Shown here one piece after another: positions 1 through 10,343 of a DNA stretch of 64,000 bases. The notes under the pieces are model-generated. The model was given only the letters and a program-made list of their open reading frames with translations, ran no database searches and had not been told where the DNA came from. Position 1 is the stretch's first letter. Each line of letters starts with the position of its first letter. Position numbers and translations under genes: made by a program. The stretch is taken from positions 237,402-301,401 of the forward strand of contig LATX02000227.1 of the NCBI GenBank assembly GCA_001466705.2. The letters are read 5' to 3'. Origin of the DNA: Moniliophthora roreri (Eukaryota; Basidiomycota; Agaricomycetes; Agaricales; Marasmiaceae).

Positions 1-2
1 AG

Positions 3-10
3 TATAAAAA
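3..10 (+). promoter_or_regulatory. TATA box of the first seven-TM gene
   Basis: A TATAAAAA run lies about 45 bp before the ATG at 55. The same box sits 43 bp before the ATG of the paralogue at 53861 (53811-53818), inside otherwise diverged DNA, which supports a promoter role. Confidence 0.6.
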
Positions 11-54
11 GCAGAGCTCAGTCCATTGCATCCCTCATACTGTGACTTTGTACT

Positions 55-1606
55 ATGTCCAACTCCTCTGTAACAGAAGAAGATATTGCACCTTTCAATA
101 CAGTCACCACTATTCTGGTGCAGCCAATGGTGAATCTCACTGTATGTTTTCTCTTCCTGTCAGTTTCCATCTTCTCAGCACTCTGCCATTTCTCTAGGTT
201 ATGTTTTATGTCTATGGTAAAGCCAAACACCTCACTATAGTCACCACAGGGATCTGACATGCAACCTATACCAGGCATCTACACAGTCCTATTTATCATT
301 TCACTCCATATTCTCATCCACCAACAAGATCGCCCAAACAGAGTGCTCTATATGTTCTTCACTATAGCACTCTTTACCCTGACAAGTGCATATATTATTG
401 TGGAGACCTTTAATGGTGCCTACCAAGCAACTCTGGAGTTTACATTTACTAAAAATCAAGATTGGGCATCATTTTTGGCATATTTGTACCATGATAATGC
501 AAAGACAATCATATTGTATGTAGAGAAGTTAATTACATGGAATTGTTATGACTAATAGTGTTCTAGTGGCTTTGAGCAAATTCTGCCATTATGCCTGGTG
601 TAAGCCCATTTTGTTTGTGTATTTGAATTTACTGGCTAATCCATTTGAGATAGAACTATAGCAGATTTGATGCTAGTATGTCCCTTATAGTAATCCTGCC
701 TTATGAATTCCCATACTTACACTTGAATCTACTCAGCTCCACTACTGCTATGTGATATGGGGCTCATCTAAATGGATTGCATTCCCATTTATCTTCATAA
801 TGCTTTCACTAGCTAGTAAGTATTTCCTTAGTTCAGTTGCATTACTGGACTCATTCTGGCACTGTTACTAGTCTGTGAAATTGTTGCCATTGCATTTCTA
901 GTCATTGGTATCAGCAACACTGCTGATTCAGCAAAAGTGCAGATATTCCTCCAGAGTAATACTATAGACACTGTATTCCAGCTTGCAGATATGGGTGTTA
1001 ATATCATGTTGACATTGCTCACAGGTCAGTCCTGGCAGATTTGTGAAAACCTGACATTAACTTACTTCCTGTAGCTGGTCGCATATGGTGGATCAGCAGA
1101 GAAGCATGTAGACATATGGGACCTGCCATTAAAACCAAGTATAACACAATTGTAGCTATCATGTATGTTTTTCAACTCTCTCAGTTGAGACACATTCTCA
1201 CTTGACTTGTCAGCCTTGAGAGTGGAATCCTCTATCCTATCTTCCTTACTACTAGTGTTATTTACACCTTATTGGGTGATCCAGAGAGTACTGGTTCAGT
1301 GCCTTTTAATCTATTCACTGTCACATACCAAGTTGCTGTATGTCCAACATTTCTTATTTTGTCATCAACTAACTCAATATGCAACTACAGGGAATTGCCC
1401 CAACATTGATTATTATATGTGCAGCTAGAGGCAAGACTGTTGAACACACAAGCATGAACCAAGTTGTGTCAAGTCTTCACTTTGCTGATGGTGCAGTTCC
1501 TGGATCTGGGAATTCAGATCCCAGATCACATATACAGACAATTGACATTGAGGGGGACCTATCAGCAGAGAGAATTCAAAATCTAGGCAAGGAAATGTCT
1601 GCATAG
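55..1606 (+). CDS. Orphan seven-TM membrane protein (copy P1), nine exons, in CpG-depleted DNA
   Basis: Spliced by comparison with the gene at 30585, the exons are 55-141, 198-216, 275-515, 654-675, 737-815, 872-1024, 1075-1162, 1214-1337 and 1391-1606. They total 1029 nt, 342 residues plus stop, with no internal stop. All introns have GT-AG ends, and exons 1, 2, 4, 5, 6 and 7 have exactly the lengths of their counterparts at 30585. The product has about seven hydrophobic segments. Shared motifs are CYVIWGSSK (exon 5), a stretch ending LTLLT (exon 6), ESGILYP (exon 8) and GIAPTLIII (start of exon 9), then a polar tail. It resembles the lineage-expanded orphan seven-TM proteins of agaricomycetes; ligand and role are unknown. 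The oddity is its setting: CpG has almost vanished around it, yet frame and splice sites survive. The exon model is inferred and expression is untested. Confidence 0.7.
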
Positions 1607-3236
1607 ATTGTTGTAGTATCTGTTGCATGAACCTAGTTTGTGGAGTTTCATGTACAAAGTCTAAAGTTAATACATATTGGAGCCTCAACAACTAGTGTAG
1701 GCAGGTAGAGCATTTAGATGACATTGAGTATGTTTTGGCATCTGCAGAGCCTGAGGCAAGATGTTCAGAGATGAAAATGATCAAGTTGAGTGTACAAGTC
1801 ACTCAGCCAGCTGTGATTTTTGCAGCTGAGCATCTGGTGTTTCACTGGCATCTATTGGGACATTGGGTACTTAGAATCTAAATGGCTGATATGAAAGAAA
1901 CTAAGGAGACCATGTCAACAATATGTGCTTTTTAGTTGGGTTCTGGGGCAACTTTGACACCTAAACACACAGGATGGTTGGTGAGATGCTGAAAGCAACA
2001 TTGTTTGTCATTTTTATGGGTCCAGATGCTGTGGTAACCTGTTCTCAGTGGCCAAGAAAACAAGTTTAGGGTTCTTGGACAGAGTAATCAGCAGATGGAA
2101 ATTACTTAGAGCATGATCAAGTCTTTACTGAAAATATATCTATTGAAGTAGACAATCATAAGCTGGCTGCATGTTCCTAGTTGAGAGAGGCATTCAAGTA
2201 CTAGCAGAGGAGGAGTGTAAAGGCAATAGTTTATCTAGCTATCTAAAAATGAAAGCCCTAGTACCTGTGTGTCCTTGCAACTGTGGTTCTATGCATGCAT
2301 CAGCCTTTCTGCTCAAGCCCCATATGGCAGGTTCCAGTTGGATAAGGTTCTGCATTGCAGATTTTTGTCAGTATGGATCAGCCAATTCCCAGAACAACAT
2401 GGATCATAGCTATGGTTACTCTGTATAATAAATCTTTCAAGCAAGTCTGCTTGTAAGACCAACAAGAACAAGAGCAAAACTGTCTAAACACAGAACAAAT
2501 TAAGATGTTGATCTGAGATTCTATATTAGGAACAATAACTGTTTTCTTCTTTGAATTATGAAGAGTTGAGAGTCATTGTATATGAAAAATAGATCATATA
2601 TTCAGAAGTACATGAAGACTATTATAATCAGAGTGGGATAGAGCTATTTCAGCACCTGCCAGTTTTGTGATTGTTTATTCTCTGACAACAAGATTTTGGG
2701 ATCATAGTTTATTGTGAATTGTTGGGTGGACCTTAAAAATATGCAATCTGGTACAAACAACTGTATTGGTACACAGAAAGGCATTCTGAAGAGGAAGTAG
2801 GTAAGAGGTGCAAGAATACAGTTAAAATAGGCATAAGGCAGGAATGTGGCCCTTGCTCAGAGAACTTGGAGGGCTCTTCAAAAAAAAACAAAGCTCTGCT
2901 CTAATACTATTGCCACTTCCATTGCAGAAATTCAAAAATTCCAGCTAGGTGTTAAGGTTGTACAATACAGCACAAAGGCATGTAATGGGCTATATAGAGT
3001 GTATTCTGTCAAAGAAGTAGAATAGGACCAGGAACACAGTTCTAGTGCAGCATGCTAGCACAGTGGTATAATTTGTCTTCAACTCACATTGTCATTATAG
3101 GGTATTGGCCCTACAAGACTTGTTGAACACTTGGGAGATGCAAGTGAGTGAGTTTATTCACTTGAGAAACTGAGGGAACTAGTGAATGAAAAAAAAATTG
3201 CATATGAGTACTAGTAAGATATGAAAAGTGTATAAT
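1607..3236. other. AT-rich, CpG-poor intergenic DNA with duplicated flank
   Basis: No gene is recognisable. Positions 1607 to about 2225 align with 55417 to about 56035, so the duplication that made the two seven-TM copies carried about 600 bp of 3' flank. Positions 2270-2460 resemble 3480-3640 and 11200-11570 (shared CCCCATATG, TGTATAATAAATC-like and GCTTGTAAGACC-like blocks), a dispersed repeat here called R1. The rest is unassigned. Confidence 0.5.
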
Positions 3237-3334
3237 GGTTTGATAGTGTAGTTGGTTATTGCATCTGTTTAATATAACTAAGTCATCTGCATCTGTCAGC
3301 ACAGAAGGTCTCCAGTTGAAGTCTGGATCAAACC
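3237..3334 (+). tRNA. tRNA-Val-like gene or pseudogene with anticodon-loop intron
   Basis: A full cloverleaf can be drawn. The acceptor stem is GGTTTGA (3237-3243) with TCAAACC (3328-3334), 7/7 pairs. The D-loop carries AGTTGGTTA. The anticodon stem is TCTGT (3264-3268) with ACAGA (3301-3305). The T-stem is TCCAG with CTGGA (3311-3327). About 26 nt interrupt the anticodon loop after the position next to the anticodon, where nuclear tRNA introns lie. The anticodon reads AAT, but the related copy at 17.4 kb reads AAC (Val), so AAT is probably a C-to-T change. The D-stem has only wobble pairs. A T-run at about 3358-3366 could end Pol III transcription. It may be functional, a pseudogene or the head of a SINE. 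Confidence 0.5.
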
Positions 3335-3640
3335 ATGTCAGAACCTCTATAGTATTCTTTTTTTTCCAATGGTGATTTCAGTTTTCTTGTAAAACTGAGA
3401 ACATACTGAAGCTAACCTTGCAATAGGATTGTTCAGCTATTCAAAAGAGAAAAAGCCATGTTATGCACAGGGGTCTTTTTATCATTCTATAGGTTGCTGC
3501 TCAAACCCCATATGACAGGTTTCTTTAATTGGATAAGGTCTGTATTTCAGCTGAGCAGCTTTTCATTGGCCAATCCTTGGAACAATATGAATTATGCTCT
3601 GTATAATAAATCCTCCAAGTAGGTCTGCTTGCAAGACCAA
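3335..3640. repeat. Dispersed repeat R1, copy B
   Basis: This stretch aligns in order with the DNA right of element 1 (11035-11540). Both share a 3' tRNA-like tail, a T-rich tract, GTGATTTCAG, AGAGAA, a CATATG-centred block, GGATAAGGT and TTTCAGCTGAGCAG. A third partial copy is at 2270-2460. A TATAATAAATC block suggests an LTR or promoter-bearing repeat, but no coding region or clear ends are visible. Positions 3641-3805 hold nothing I recognise. Confidence 0.45.
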
Positions 3641-3810
3641 TGATTCAAGTTCTCAATCTCTTGGCTTTGTGCTTGAATTGTACATTAGTAAGTGTCAACA
3701 GTTGCTACAACACCAAAGTTGTACATTTTATTGTCTCTTTTCTCTTTTCTAGGAAACAAAGATGGTACTGTCTCCTCTTGTTTTATGGCTAGAGGTATAG
3801 GCATCTAGCT

Positions 3811-4242
3811 TGTTATGTTTTCTCTTTCTTTTCCCCTTATGCTTCCCTTTCCATCGGACTCGTACACCTTCCCAGCCCCCTTTTCCTTCTCTTCATATGC
3901 TTCTTCTTCCATCAGACTCGTATGCCATTCCCCATTCCCCTTTTACCTATCCCTTTGTAACTGTATTACTCATATCCCGATGGACTCGGGAATTCCTTAC
4001 ATAAAGTACTGGACTTATCGCTCTTATGTAGAACGATGTAACATATTTAAGCGCTCAAGCTAAGACCTCGAGTCTTCAGCTTGACCTGGTTTATCTATAA
4101 CTTGTGTTAATGCTGATATTAAAGGACCTCTGAACTTCAGCAACCGCTGAACGACTCAAACTTGAACTTGTTACGACTGTCTGAGCAGAGCTTATGCTTC
4201 GTTGAGATAGTTGATAGGCGTTGCTGCGCAAGTAATGTAACA
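3811..4242 (+). repeat. 5' LTR of element 1
   Basis: It starts TGTTATGTTT and ends GTAACA. It is the same length as the 3' LTR and begins at the base after the TAGCT target duplication. It contains a TATA box (4044-4050) and the predicted RNA start (4076). Confidence 0.92.
4044..4087 (+). promoter_or_regulatory. LTR promoter and predicted RNA start with self-primer sequence
   Basis: TATTTAA at 4044-4050 lies 26-32 bp before TCAGCTTGACCT (4076-4087). That 12-mer is the exact reverse complement of the primer-binding site at 4245-4256. The TATA-to-12-mer distance recurs in element 2 (57444 to 57476) and element 3 (28517 to 28549). In Tf1/sushi elements the first bases of the mRNA fold back to prime reverse transcription; this layout fits that mechanism. 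The start site itself is inferred. Confidence 0.65.
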
Positions 4243-4244
4243 CA

Positions 4245-4256
4245 AGGTCAAGCTGA
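4245..4256 (+). other. Primer-binding site, self-complementary type
   Basis: AGGTCAAGCTGA begins two bases after the LTR. It does not begin with the TGG expected for a tRNA 3' CCA primer. It pairs over all 12 bases with 4076-4087 of the LTR. Element 2 has the identical site at 57674-57685. Confidence 0.65.
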
Positions 4257-4303
4257 TCGATAGCTGACCTATCCAGGTCTAGGCATCACTAAAGGACGAC
4301 AAG

Positions 4304-5683
4304 ATGCCACCATGGACGGAACAACAGATCGAACAGGACATCGCCAAGGCAGAAGAATGCCGGTGTGGGCTTCTAACCCAATCCATATCAAACCCTGGTG
4401 GACGAGCGATCCCACCGCTAACCTGGGCATCCCACAAGGAGTTACTGACCCCCTTGCATTCGCCATCGCTAACGAGTCAGCCACTGGTAGAGACACCAGC
4501 AGACGACCCAGAAATAAGGAGAACCTCGACCCCATCATCCATTCCAGTTGGATCGAAGCCAACCGAGTATGAAGAACGATTCTCACCGACTACACTGAAG
4601 CCATCAGACTCGGCTACATCGAATATCTCTACCAACTCTCCAGAGGAGTTAGATCCATTTCAACAACTACTACAAGGGTTGAAGAACAGTCTCTGATCAC
4701 TGAAAATACAAACTGAAGCGATGGCAGAAGATAAGAAGCCGTCAGGAAGCAGACCCAAGAGAGAGGAACCTGCAGTCGAGGAAGCCGTCATAGGTTCCGC
4801 AATGCCGGTACAAGTGGTATCAGCTATAAAAGAAGTAAAAGCCGCACTGCCAAGAGCATTCACAGGGGCACGGAAAGAGGTGAGGAGATTCTTGCAAGAA
4901 GTACTGATCTATGTTGCGTTGAACCCGAAGGCGTTTCCCGACGACAGGTCGAAAAAGTTGTTCCTTCTTTCCTACATGACAGATGGACCAGGAGAATTCT
5001 GGAAGAATGACAAAACCGACCTTCTACTCGCATTTGACCCAGAAGCCGAGAAGGTCACATGGGCTGACTTCCTGGAAGACTTCAAGACATCGTTCGAACC
5101 CCTCGATCCAGCCCTGAAGGCACAGTTGGAGCTTAAGGATTTACGAATGACAGACAGAGCCGATGAATATACGTATCAATTCACATATCTAGCCAAGCAG
5201 ACGGGGTACAACAATGCAGCCCAGATCATAGCCTTCAAACGAGGACTATCTAGGAGTTTGGCACTTAAGATCATGACCAGACCGGAAGGTGCACCTACTA
5301 CGATCAAAGATTGGATGAACGCTGCCATCTTATTCGATGAGAGTTACAAGCAGGCCTAGGAATATGGGAAGACATGGGATGAAGAACATGAGGGGAAGAA
5401 GCCGCAAAGGAACTTTCGAAAGAAGGAAGAAGTTGCTATCAAGCAGATTACTGACTTCGATAGAAAGGAATATATGGCGAAGGGATTGTGTTTTAGATGC
5501 GGACGTAATGGGCATCGAATCAAGGACTGTCCAGACATGCCGAAGAAAGACGAAAGGAAACGAGAAGAGCCGAAGAAGCTTTCAAAAGAGGAAAGGTTCG
5601 CGAAGATCCAAGCACTGGTGAACAATCAGACAGACGAAGAGAAGGAATCGCTTCTCAACCTAATGGAGAAAGAGGGTTTTTAA
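4304..5683 (+). pseudogene. gag: gag of element 1, two in-frame stops
   Basis: One frame runs from ATG 4304 to TAA 5681-5683, about 460 codons, broken by TGA at 4694 and TAG at 5357. It encodes the capsid/nucleocapsid polyprotein that packages the retrotransposon RNA. The N-terminal part is low-complexity and Ser/Pro-rich. The middle (about 4850-5340) is a retrotransposon gag capsid region closely matching element 2 gag, with the shared motif MTDRADEY. The C-terminal part holds one zinc knuckle, CFRCGRNGHRIKDC (C-x2-C-x4-H-x4-C), near 5491-5532. It ends in a KEGF motif whose codons form the frameshift heptamer. A second ATG at 4721 could start a shorter product after the first stop. Without the stops it would be a normal-sized chromovirus gag. 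Confidence 0.85.
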
Positions 5684-5714
5684 AATGGCGAAGGAGGACG
5701 ATGGCTCTACCGCC
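5674..5714 (+). promoter_or_regulatory. -1 ribosomal frameshift signal between gag and pol
   Basis: The heptamer G-GGT-TTT (5674-5680, spaced in gag codons) stands immediately before the gag stop TAA. After a 6-nt spacer, a hairpin pairs GGCG with CGCC and GGAG with CTCT around a 2x2 internal loop (5687-5696 with 5705-5714). A -1 slip enters the pol frame with no stop. Element 2 has the same heptamer and a stronger, differently sequenced hairpin in the same place. Confidence 0.7.
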
Positions 5715-8700
5715 GATAACTATTTCGCACTTTGTACTAGCTAAGATGGACCAAAATTCTATGCATATTCCTCTCCAGTACAAAGTGGGAACAAAGAACA
5801 TTGAAACAAAAGCACTATTGGATTCAGGAGCTGGAGGAAGACTCATAAGTGTAAAACTGGCACAAACGTTAGGCAAAAAATGGATCCAGCTACCAGAACC
5901 AATCAAAGTCTTCAATGTTGATGGAACAGCAAACAAAACGGCTTGGATCACACACATAGTGGAATTAGAATTCCTGATCACTGGAAAGGAATTTCGGGAG
6001 AACTTTATGATATCCGGCATAGGAGATGAAGAAATGATCTTAGGACTTCCATGGTTGCGGTATCATAACCCAATGTTTAATTGGGAGACAGGAGAAATCC
6101 AGTTTCCCTTACGGAGGAAGATTCGGATCAGAAGGTTCAAAGGGGTCTTGGATAATAGCGAACCAGAGGTCCTCATCGGGGCAAAAATCACTGCATCTCA
6201 GGAAATGGCCCACCAACAGCAGACAACGAAGAAGGACATTGATGAACTCATTCCTTCCTATCTGTTGGGGTATCGCGACCGGTTCGAAAAAGGAAAGGCT
6301 GAGCGATTTCCGCCGTCTAGAACTTACGATCACGCAATCGACCTCAAAACAGATTTCATCCCGAGGAATTGCAAGCTATATCTGCTAAGTCCTGTGGAAC
6401 AAGCGGAACAAGACAAATTCCTTGAAGAAAACCTGCGGAAAGGGTACATTTGCAAATCCAAGTTGCCAATGGCGTCTCCCTTCTTCTTCGTAGCAAAAAA
6501 GGAGAAAGGGGTGCTCAGGCTGACACAGGATTATAGAGAGCTCAATAAAGGAACTGTGAAGAGCGCCTATCCGCTACCATTAATCTTGGAGCTCCTAGAC
6601 AAACTCAAGGGAGCCATGGTGTTTACAAAACTCGATCTTCGGAACGGTTACAACAACATTCGGATAAAAGATGGAGATCAATGGAAAGCGGCCTTCAAAA
6701 CCAATAGGGGGCTGTTCGAGCCGACGGTTATGTTCTTTGGATTAAGCAACTCTCCAGCTACGTTCCAAGCCTTCATGAACGACATACTGTCCGACTTCAT
6801 TGATGAAGGATGGTGTGTAGTTTATATGGACGACATCTTACTACTTTTGAAGAACCAAGACGAACACAGGGAGCGAACAGAGCGGCTGATGCGTCACCTC
6901 AAGAAGCATGATTTGTTCCTTAAACCGGAGAAATGCGAGTTCGATGTAACAGAAGTGATCTTCCTAGGCATGGTCATACGACCCAGTTACATAGCTATGA
7001 ACCCTGTGAAATTAGCCGGGATCGCCGAATGGGAACCTCCATGTATGGTAAAAGGAGTTCGTGCGTTCTTAGGCTTTGGGAACTTCTACAGGAAGTTCAT
7101 AGGGAAATACGCACAGTTAACGAGACCCTTGAACGACTTGTTACAGAAGAATCGGAAATTCGAATGGACAAAAGAATGCCAGATAGCCTTCGACGTCCTC
7201 AAAGCAAAATTCCTCTCAGAGCCAATACTGATCATGCCGGATGTCGACAAACCTTTCGTTATCGAAGCCGACACATCTAAATGGGCTACAGGAGCAGTTC
7301 TTAGACAAAAAGGAACTGATGGTGAATGGCATCCTTGTGGATACCTTTCAAAGTCTCTATCACTGACGGAACGGAACTACGAGATCTATGACCACGAACT
7401 CTTAGCTATTTATCGGGTGTTAGTGGAATGGAGACACTATCTTATAGGAGGAAACTTCAAGGTCGTAATCCTGTCGGATCATAAAAATCTGACGTACTTC
7501 CGAACGGCACAAAAATTGAACAGATGACAAGCCAGATGGAGTCTCTTCTTATCAGAATTCGATCTAGGGCTGATCCACGTTCCTGGGAAGTCGATCACTC
7601 AAGCTGATGCCCTATCTCGGTGGAGTAACAAACAGGACGAAGTGGACAGTGATAACAAGGATATCATTATGCTGCCAGAACGGCTCTTCATCAAGGGCAT
7701 TGATCTAGGAATGAAGGAGGCAATAGCCGAGAGATTGGGCCCGGACGACTTTCATAAGTCGGCTTTGGAACAACTACTACACCAAGGCGTGCCGCCAATC
7801 AAATCTGCACTTTCGGACTGGAAAATCGAGAAGGAGCTACTTTTCTTCCAAGGTCGGGTCTATGTACCAAATGAGGATGACCTTCGGCGACGAATAGTTC
7901 AGACCATACACAAAACACCTGGCGTTGGACACCCAGGACAGTGGAATACAGTCGAGCAGGTACAATGAGACTTCTGGTGGCCAGGAATGTCGAAATTCAT
8001 CTGATCATTCGTTGATGGTTGCGTGGTATGTCAACAATCCAAAGTTAATACACACCCCACGAGGACACCCATACGACCACTCCCAGTAACACCGAATTCC
8101 TTTCCATTTCAGGTCTGTACGATGGATCTCATCATGGACCTACCTGAATGCGACAACATGGATTCTATTTTGGTAGTGGTGGACCACTCCTCTACGAAGG
8201 GGGTAATTTTTATCCCATGCACCAAAACAACGGACGCCACGAAGATAGCAGAATTATTAATTCAACATCTGTACAGAAGGTTTGGGCTACCGGACCATAT
8301 CATCTCAGACCGAGACCCCAGATTCGCAGCAGAAGTATTCCAAGAAATGGGGAAACAGCTGTCTATCAAACACTCCATGAGTACGGCGTTCCACCCACAG
8401 ACAGACGGAGAGACAGAGCGGGTTAATCAAGAGATTGAAGTCTATCTTAGGGCGTTCTGTTCGAAAGAACAAACCAGATGGAAAGAATACCTCCCTCTAG
8501 CAGAATTCGCACACAATAACCAAACTCACTCTGTCCTCAAGAAATCTCCATTCTTCATGATGATGGGATACCACCCGCGCCCACTCCCGACTGTATTCGA
8601 AAGGACAACGATTCCATCAATAGAAGAACGGCTCCAAGAGCTAAAGAGAATCTGGGAAGAAACCGCAAGTCTATTGGAACTCGCACGACAACACATGATA

Positions 8701-9186
8701 TGGAGAGAGAAGCAGAAGCTGGATACCTTCGAGAAAGGACAGAAAGTATGGTTAGAGGCGAAGAATCTAGCCACAGGATACCTGTCGAAGAAGTTAGCTC
8801 CGAAGCGAGAGGGACCATTCAAGATTCTCGAAGTCTTGGGACCAGTGACGTATAGGCTGGACTTACCACATCAATGGAAAATACACCCCGTTTTCCATGT
8901 GGCCCTTCTGTTGCCATATAAGGAAACTGAAGCCCATGGACCGAGTTTCATGGAACCACCTCCGGATCTTATCGAAGGTTTCGAAGAATATGAAGTGGAG
9001 GCAATCGTGGGACACAGACCAAGGAAACGGCCACGAGAGTTCCTAGTTTCGTACACGGGATACAATTCGTCGCATAATCGATGGATCCGAATGGAAGGGA
9101 TGGTGAATTGTCTAGACCTTCTCAAGAAGTATATAAAACAACATAAACTAAAGCCGAAAGACCCCATCCCCATCCCTGCCGATTGA
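5701..9186 (+). pseudogene. pol: pol of element 1: protease, RT, RNase H, integrase, chromodomain
   Basis: One frame runs to TGA 9184-9186, with three internal TGA codons (7525, 7966, 8002). The domains in order are: aspartic protease with LDSGAGG near residue 40; reverse transcriptase with KLDLRNGY and the catalytic YMDD at about residue 375; RNase H (EADTSKWATG, then YEIYDHELLAI and SDHKNL); integrase zinc finger (HPGQW to CVVCQQSK); integrase core with D (MDLIMDLP), D (SDRDPRF) and E (TDGETERVNQE); a C-terminal chromodomain (EAIVGH ... FLVSYTGYNSSHNRW). Pol is probably made by -1 frameshifting from gag; the first ATG (5701) is replaced by ACG in element 2. Two stops lie just upstream of and within the integrase zinc finger, so full pol would need suppression. 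Length is normal for a chromovirus. Confidence 0.92.
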
Positions 9187-9188
9187 AA

Positions 9189-10343
9189 ATGTCCAATGCA
9201 ACCTCTGCCGCCTCTTCCTCTTCTGCTTCTGGCAGCCAGTCAGCCAGAATCCCGAGCCCTGTTCCTACTGTGTCAGGAGAAGGACGATATGGAGAGAACA
9301 TCACCTACCCGAACGGCCTCCACCCCAACCCCTACCAACTTCTCCACCTCTTTAATTCCGAACAGTATGACGACCAGATTAGAGCGGCCACTGATCAGCA
9401 CAACCGATTGGAACCCTGCATCAAAAGCCTCTTTTTCCTCAGGACCCAACGCAAGCTTTTCGAGCGCGTCATTGAAAGCTGCAGCCTTGAAATCGCAAAT
9501 CAGGTGATGTACGCTTGTAATTATAAGTTGGGCCTCGCGGGTCCTATCACGGTACTGTGCACCTTTCCATATCACCCCCATTTGTCCATGCTCCCTCCTG
9601 CAGATCCCAGAGAGATGTTGGTCTACCCTGATCCCCTCTCCTTCAGCCTCATCGACTGACTCGGACGAAGAACTGACGGGAACGGATATCCCCGTCCCGA
9701 TATCAATGACACTTGGAGCCTCATCTTGAGACTCACCTCCGAACCAGTCGCCAGTGGCAGCTGACTCCCCGGCACTACCCATTCCTCCCCCGAGCCTTCC
9801 GACACCCTCGTTTATCCTGACCCCACTCCCGATCCTGACATCAAGCCTAAGATCGAGTCTATCGACCCTGCCTCCTCGTTATGACCCGGAACTGAGACCG
9901 CCATCAACCCCCGAAGTCTTCAGACGCCTGAGGCCTCAGTTCCTCCCGAGAGTGGAACACATCCCTGCGGTTGGAGGGGAGGACACTCTCATAGAGCACG
10001 AGGACGGGGACGAAGAACAGGAGAATCGAATCCCCAAAAACGACAATGCCCCACTGACGCTCAAATTGAGAAATATGACTCCGGTCCTGACCCAGATGAC
10101 ACAGCTCATCGACCACGTCTCTGCCCTGTGTGCAGACTGGAGCGCCATTTTGCCCACAATTGCCCACAGTACATGTGTCACCGATGCTTCACAACTCAGC
10201 CTGGTCATACGTCTAGCCACTGCCCCGACCAACGAAGGTCTCGCCGCATTGCGCGCCGAGGGACTGATTTGGGCACAGACCTTATGTCGGATGATCGCGA
10301 TTATGACGATGAACCATACGACAATCTCGGAGGAGAGTGTTGA
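9189..10343 (+). pseudogene. ORF3 of element 1: accessory protein with tandem CCHC zinc knuckles
   Basis: ATG 9189 lies two bases after the pol stop. The frame reaches TGA 10341-10343 with three internal TGA codons (9657, 9762, 9882). The N-terminal block (LFNSEQYDDQIRAATDQHNRL, then SLFFLR and GPITVL) matches element 2 ORF3. The middle is Pro/Ser/Asp-rich. The C-terminal part has two zinc knuckles at 10122-10223, C-x2-C-x4-H-x4-C then four residues then C-x2-C-x6-H-x4-C, followed by an Arg-rich segment and an acidic tail. No signal peptide or membrane segment is visible, so it is not env-like. A nucleic-acid-binding role is inferred from the knuckles. Canonical chromoviruses lack such an ORF. 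Confidence 0.65.

Noticed and set aside
3060..3085. Another tRNA-like D-arm (AGCACAGTGGTATAA)
   Set aside because: I could not build anticodon and T arms downstream.
4269..4586. Minus-strand frame of 105 codons and a second plus frame over the start of gag
   Set aside because: Both overlap the gag frame conserved with element 2 and show no domain.
9189..10343. ORF3 as an envelope gene (its position after pol suggests env)
   Set aside because: There is no signal peptide or transmembrane segment; the C-terminus is zinc-knuckle and Arg-rich, pointing to nucleic-acid binding.
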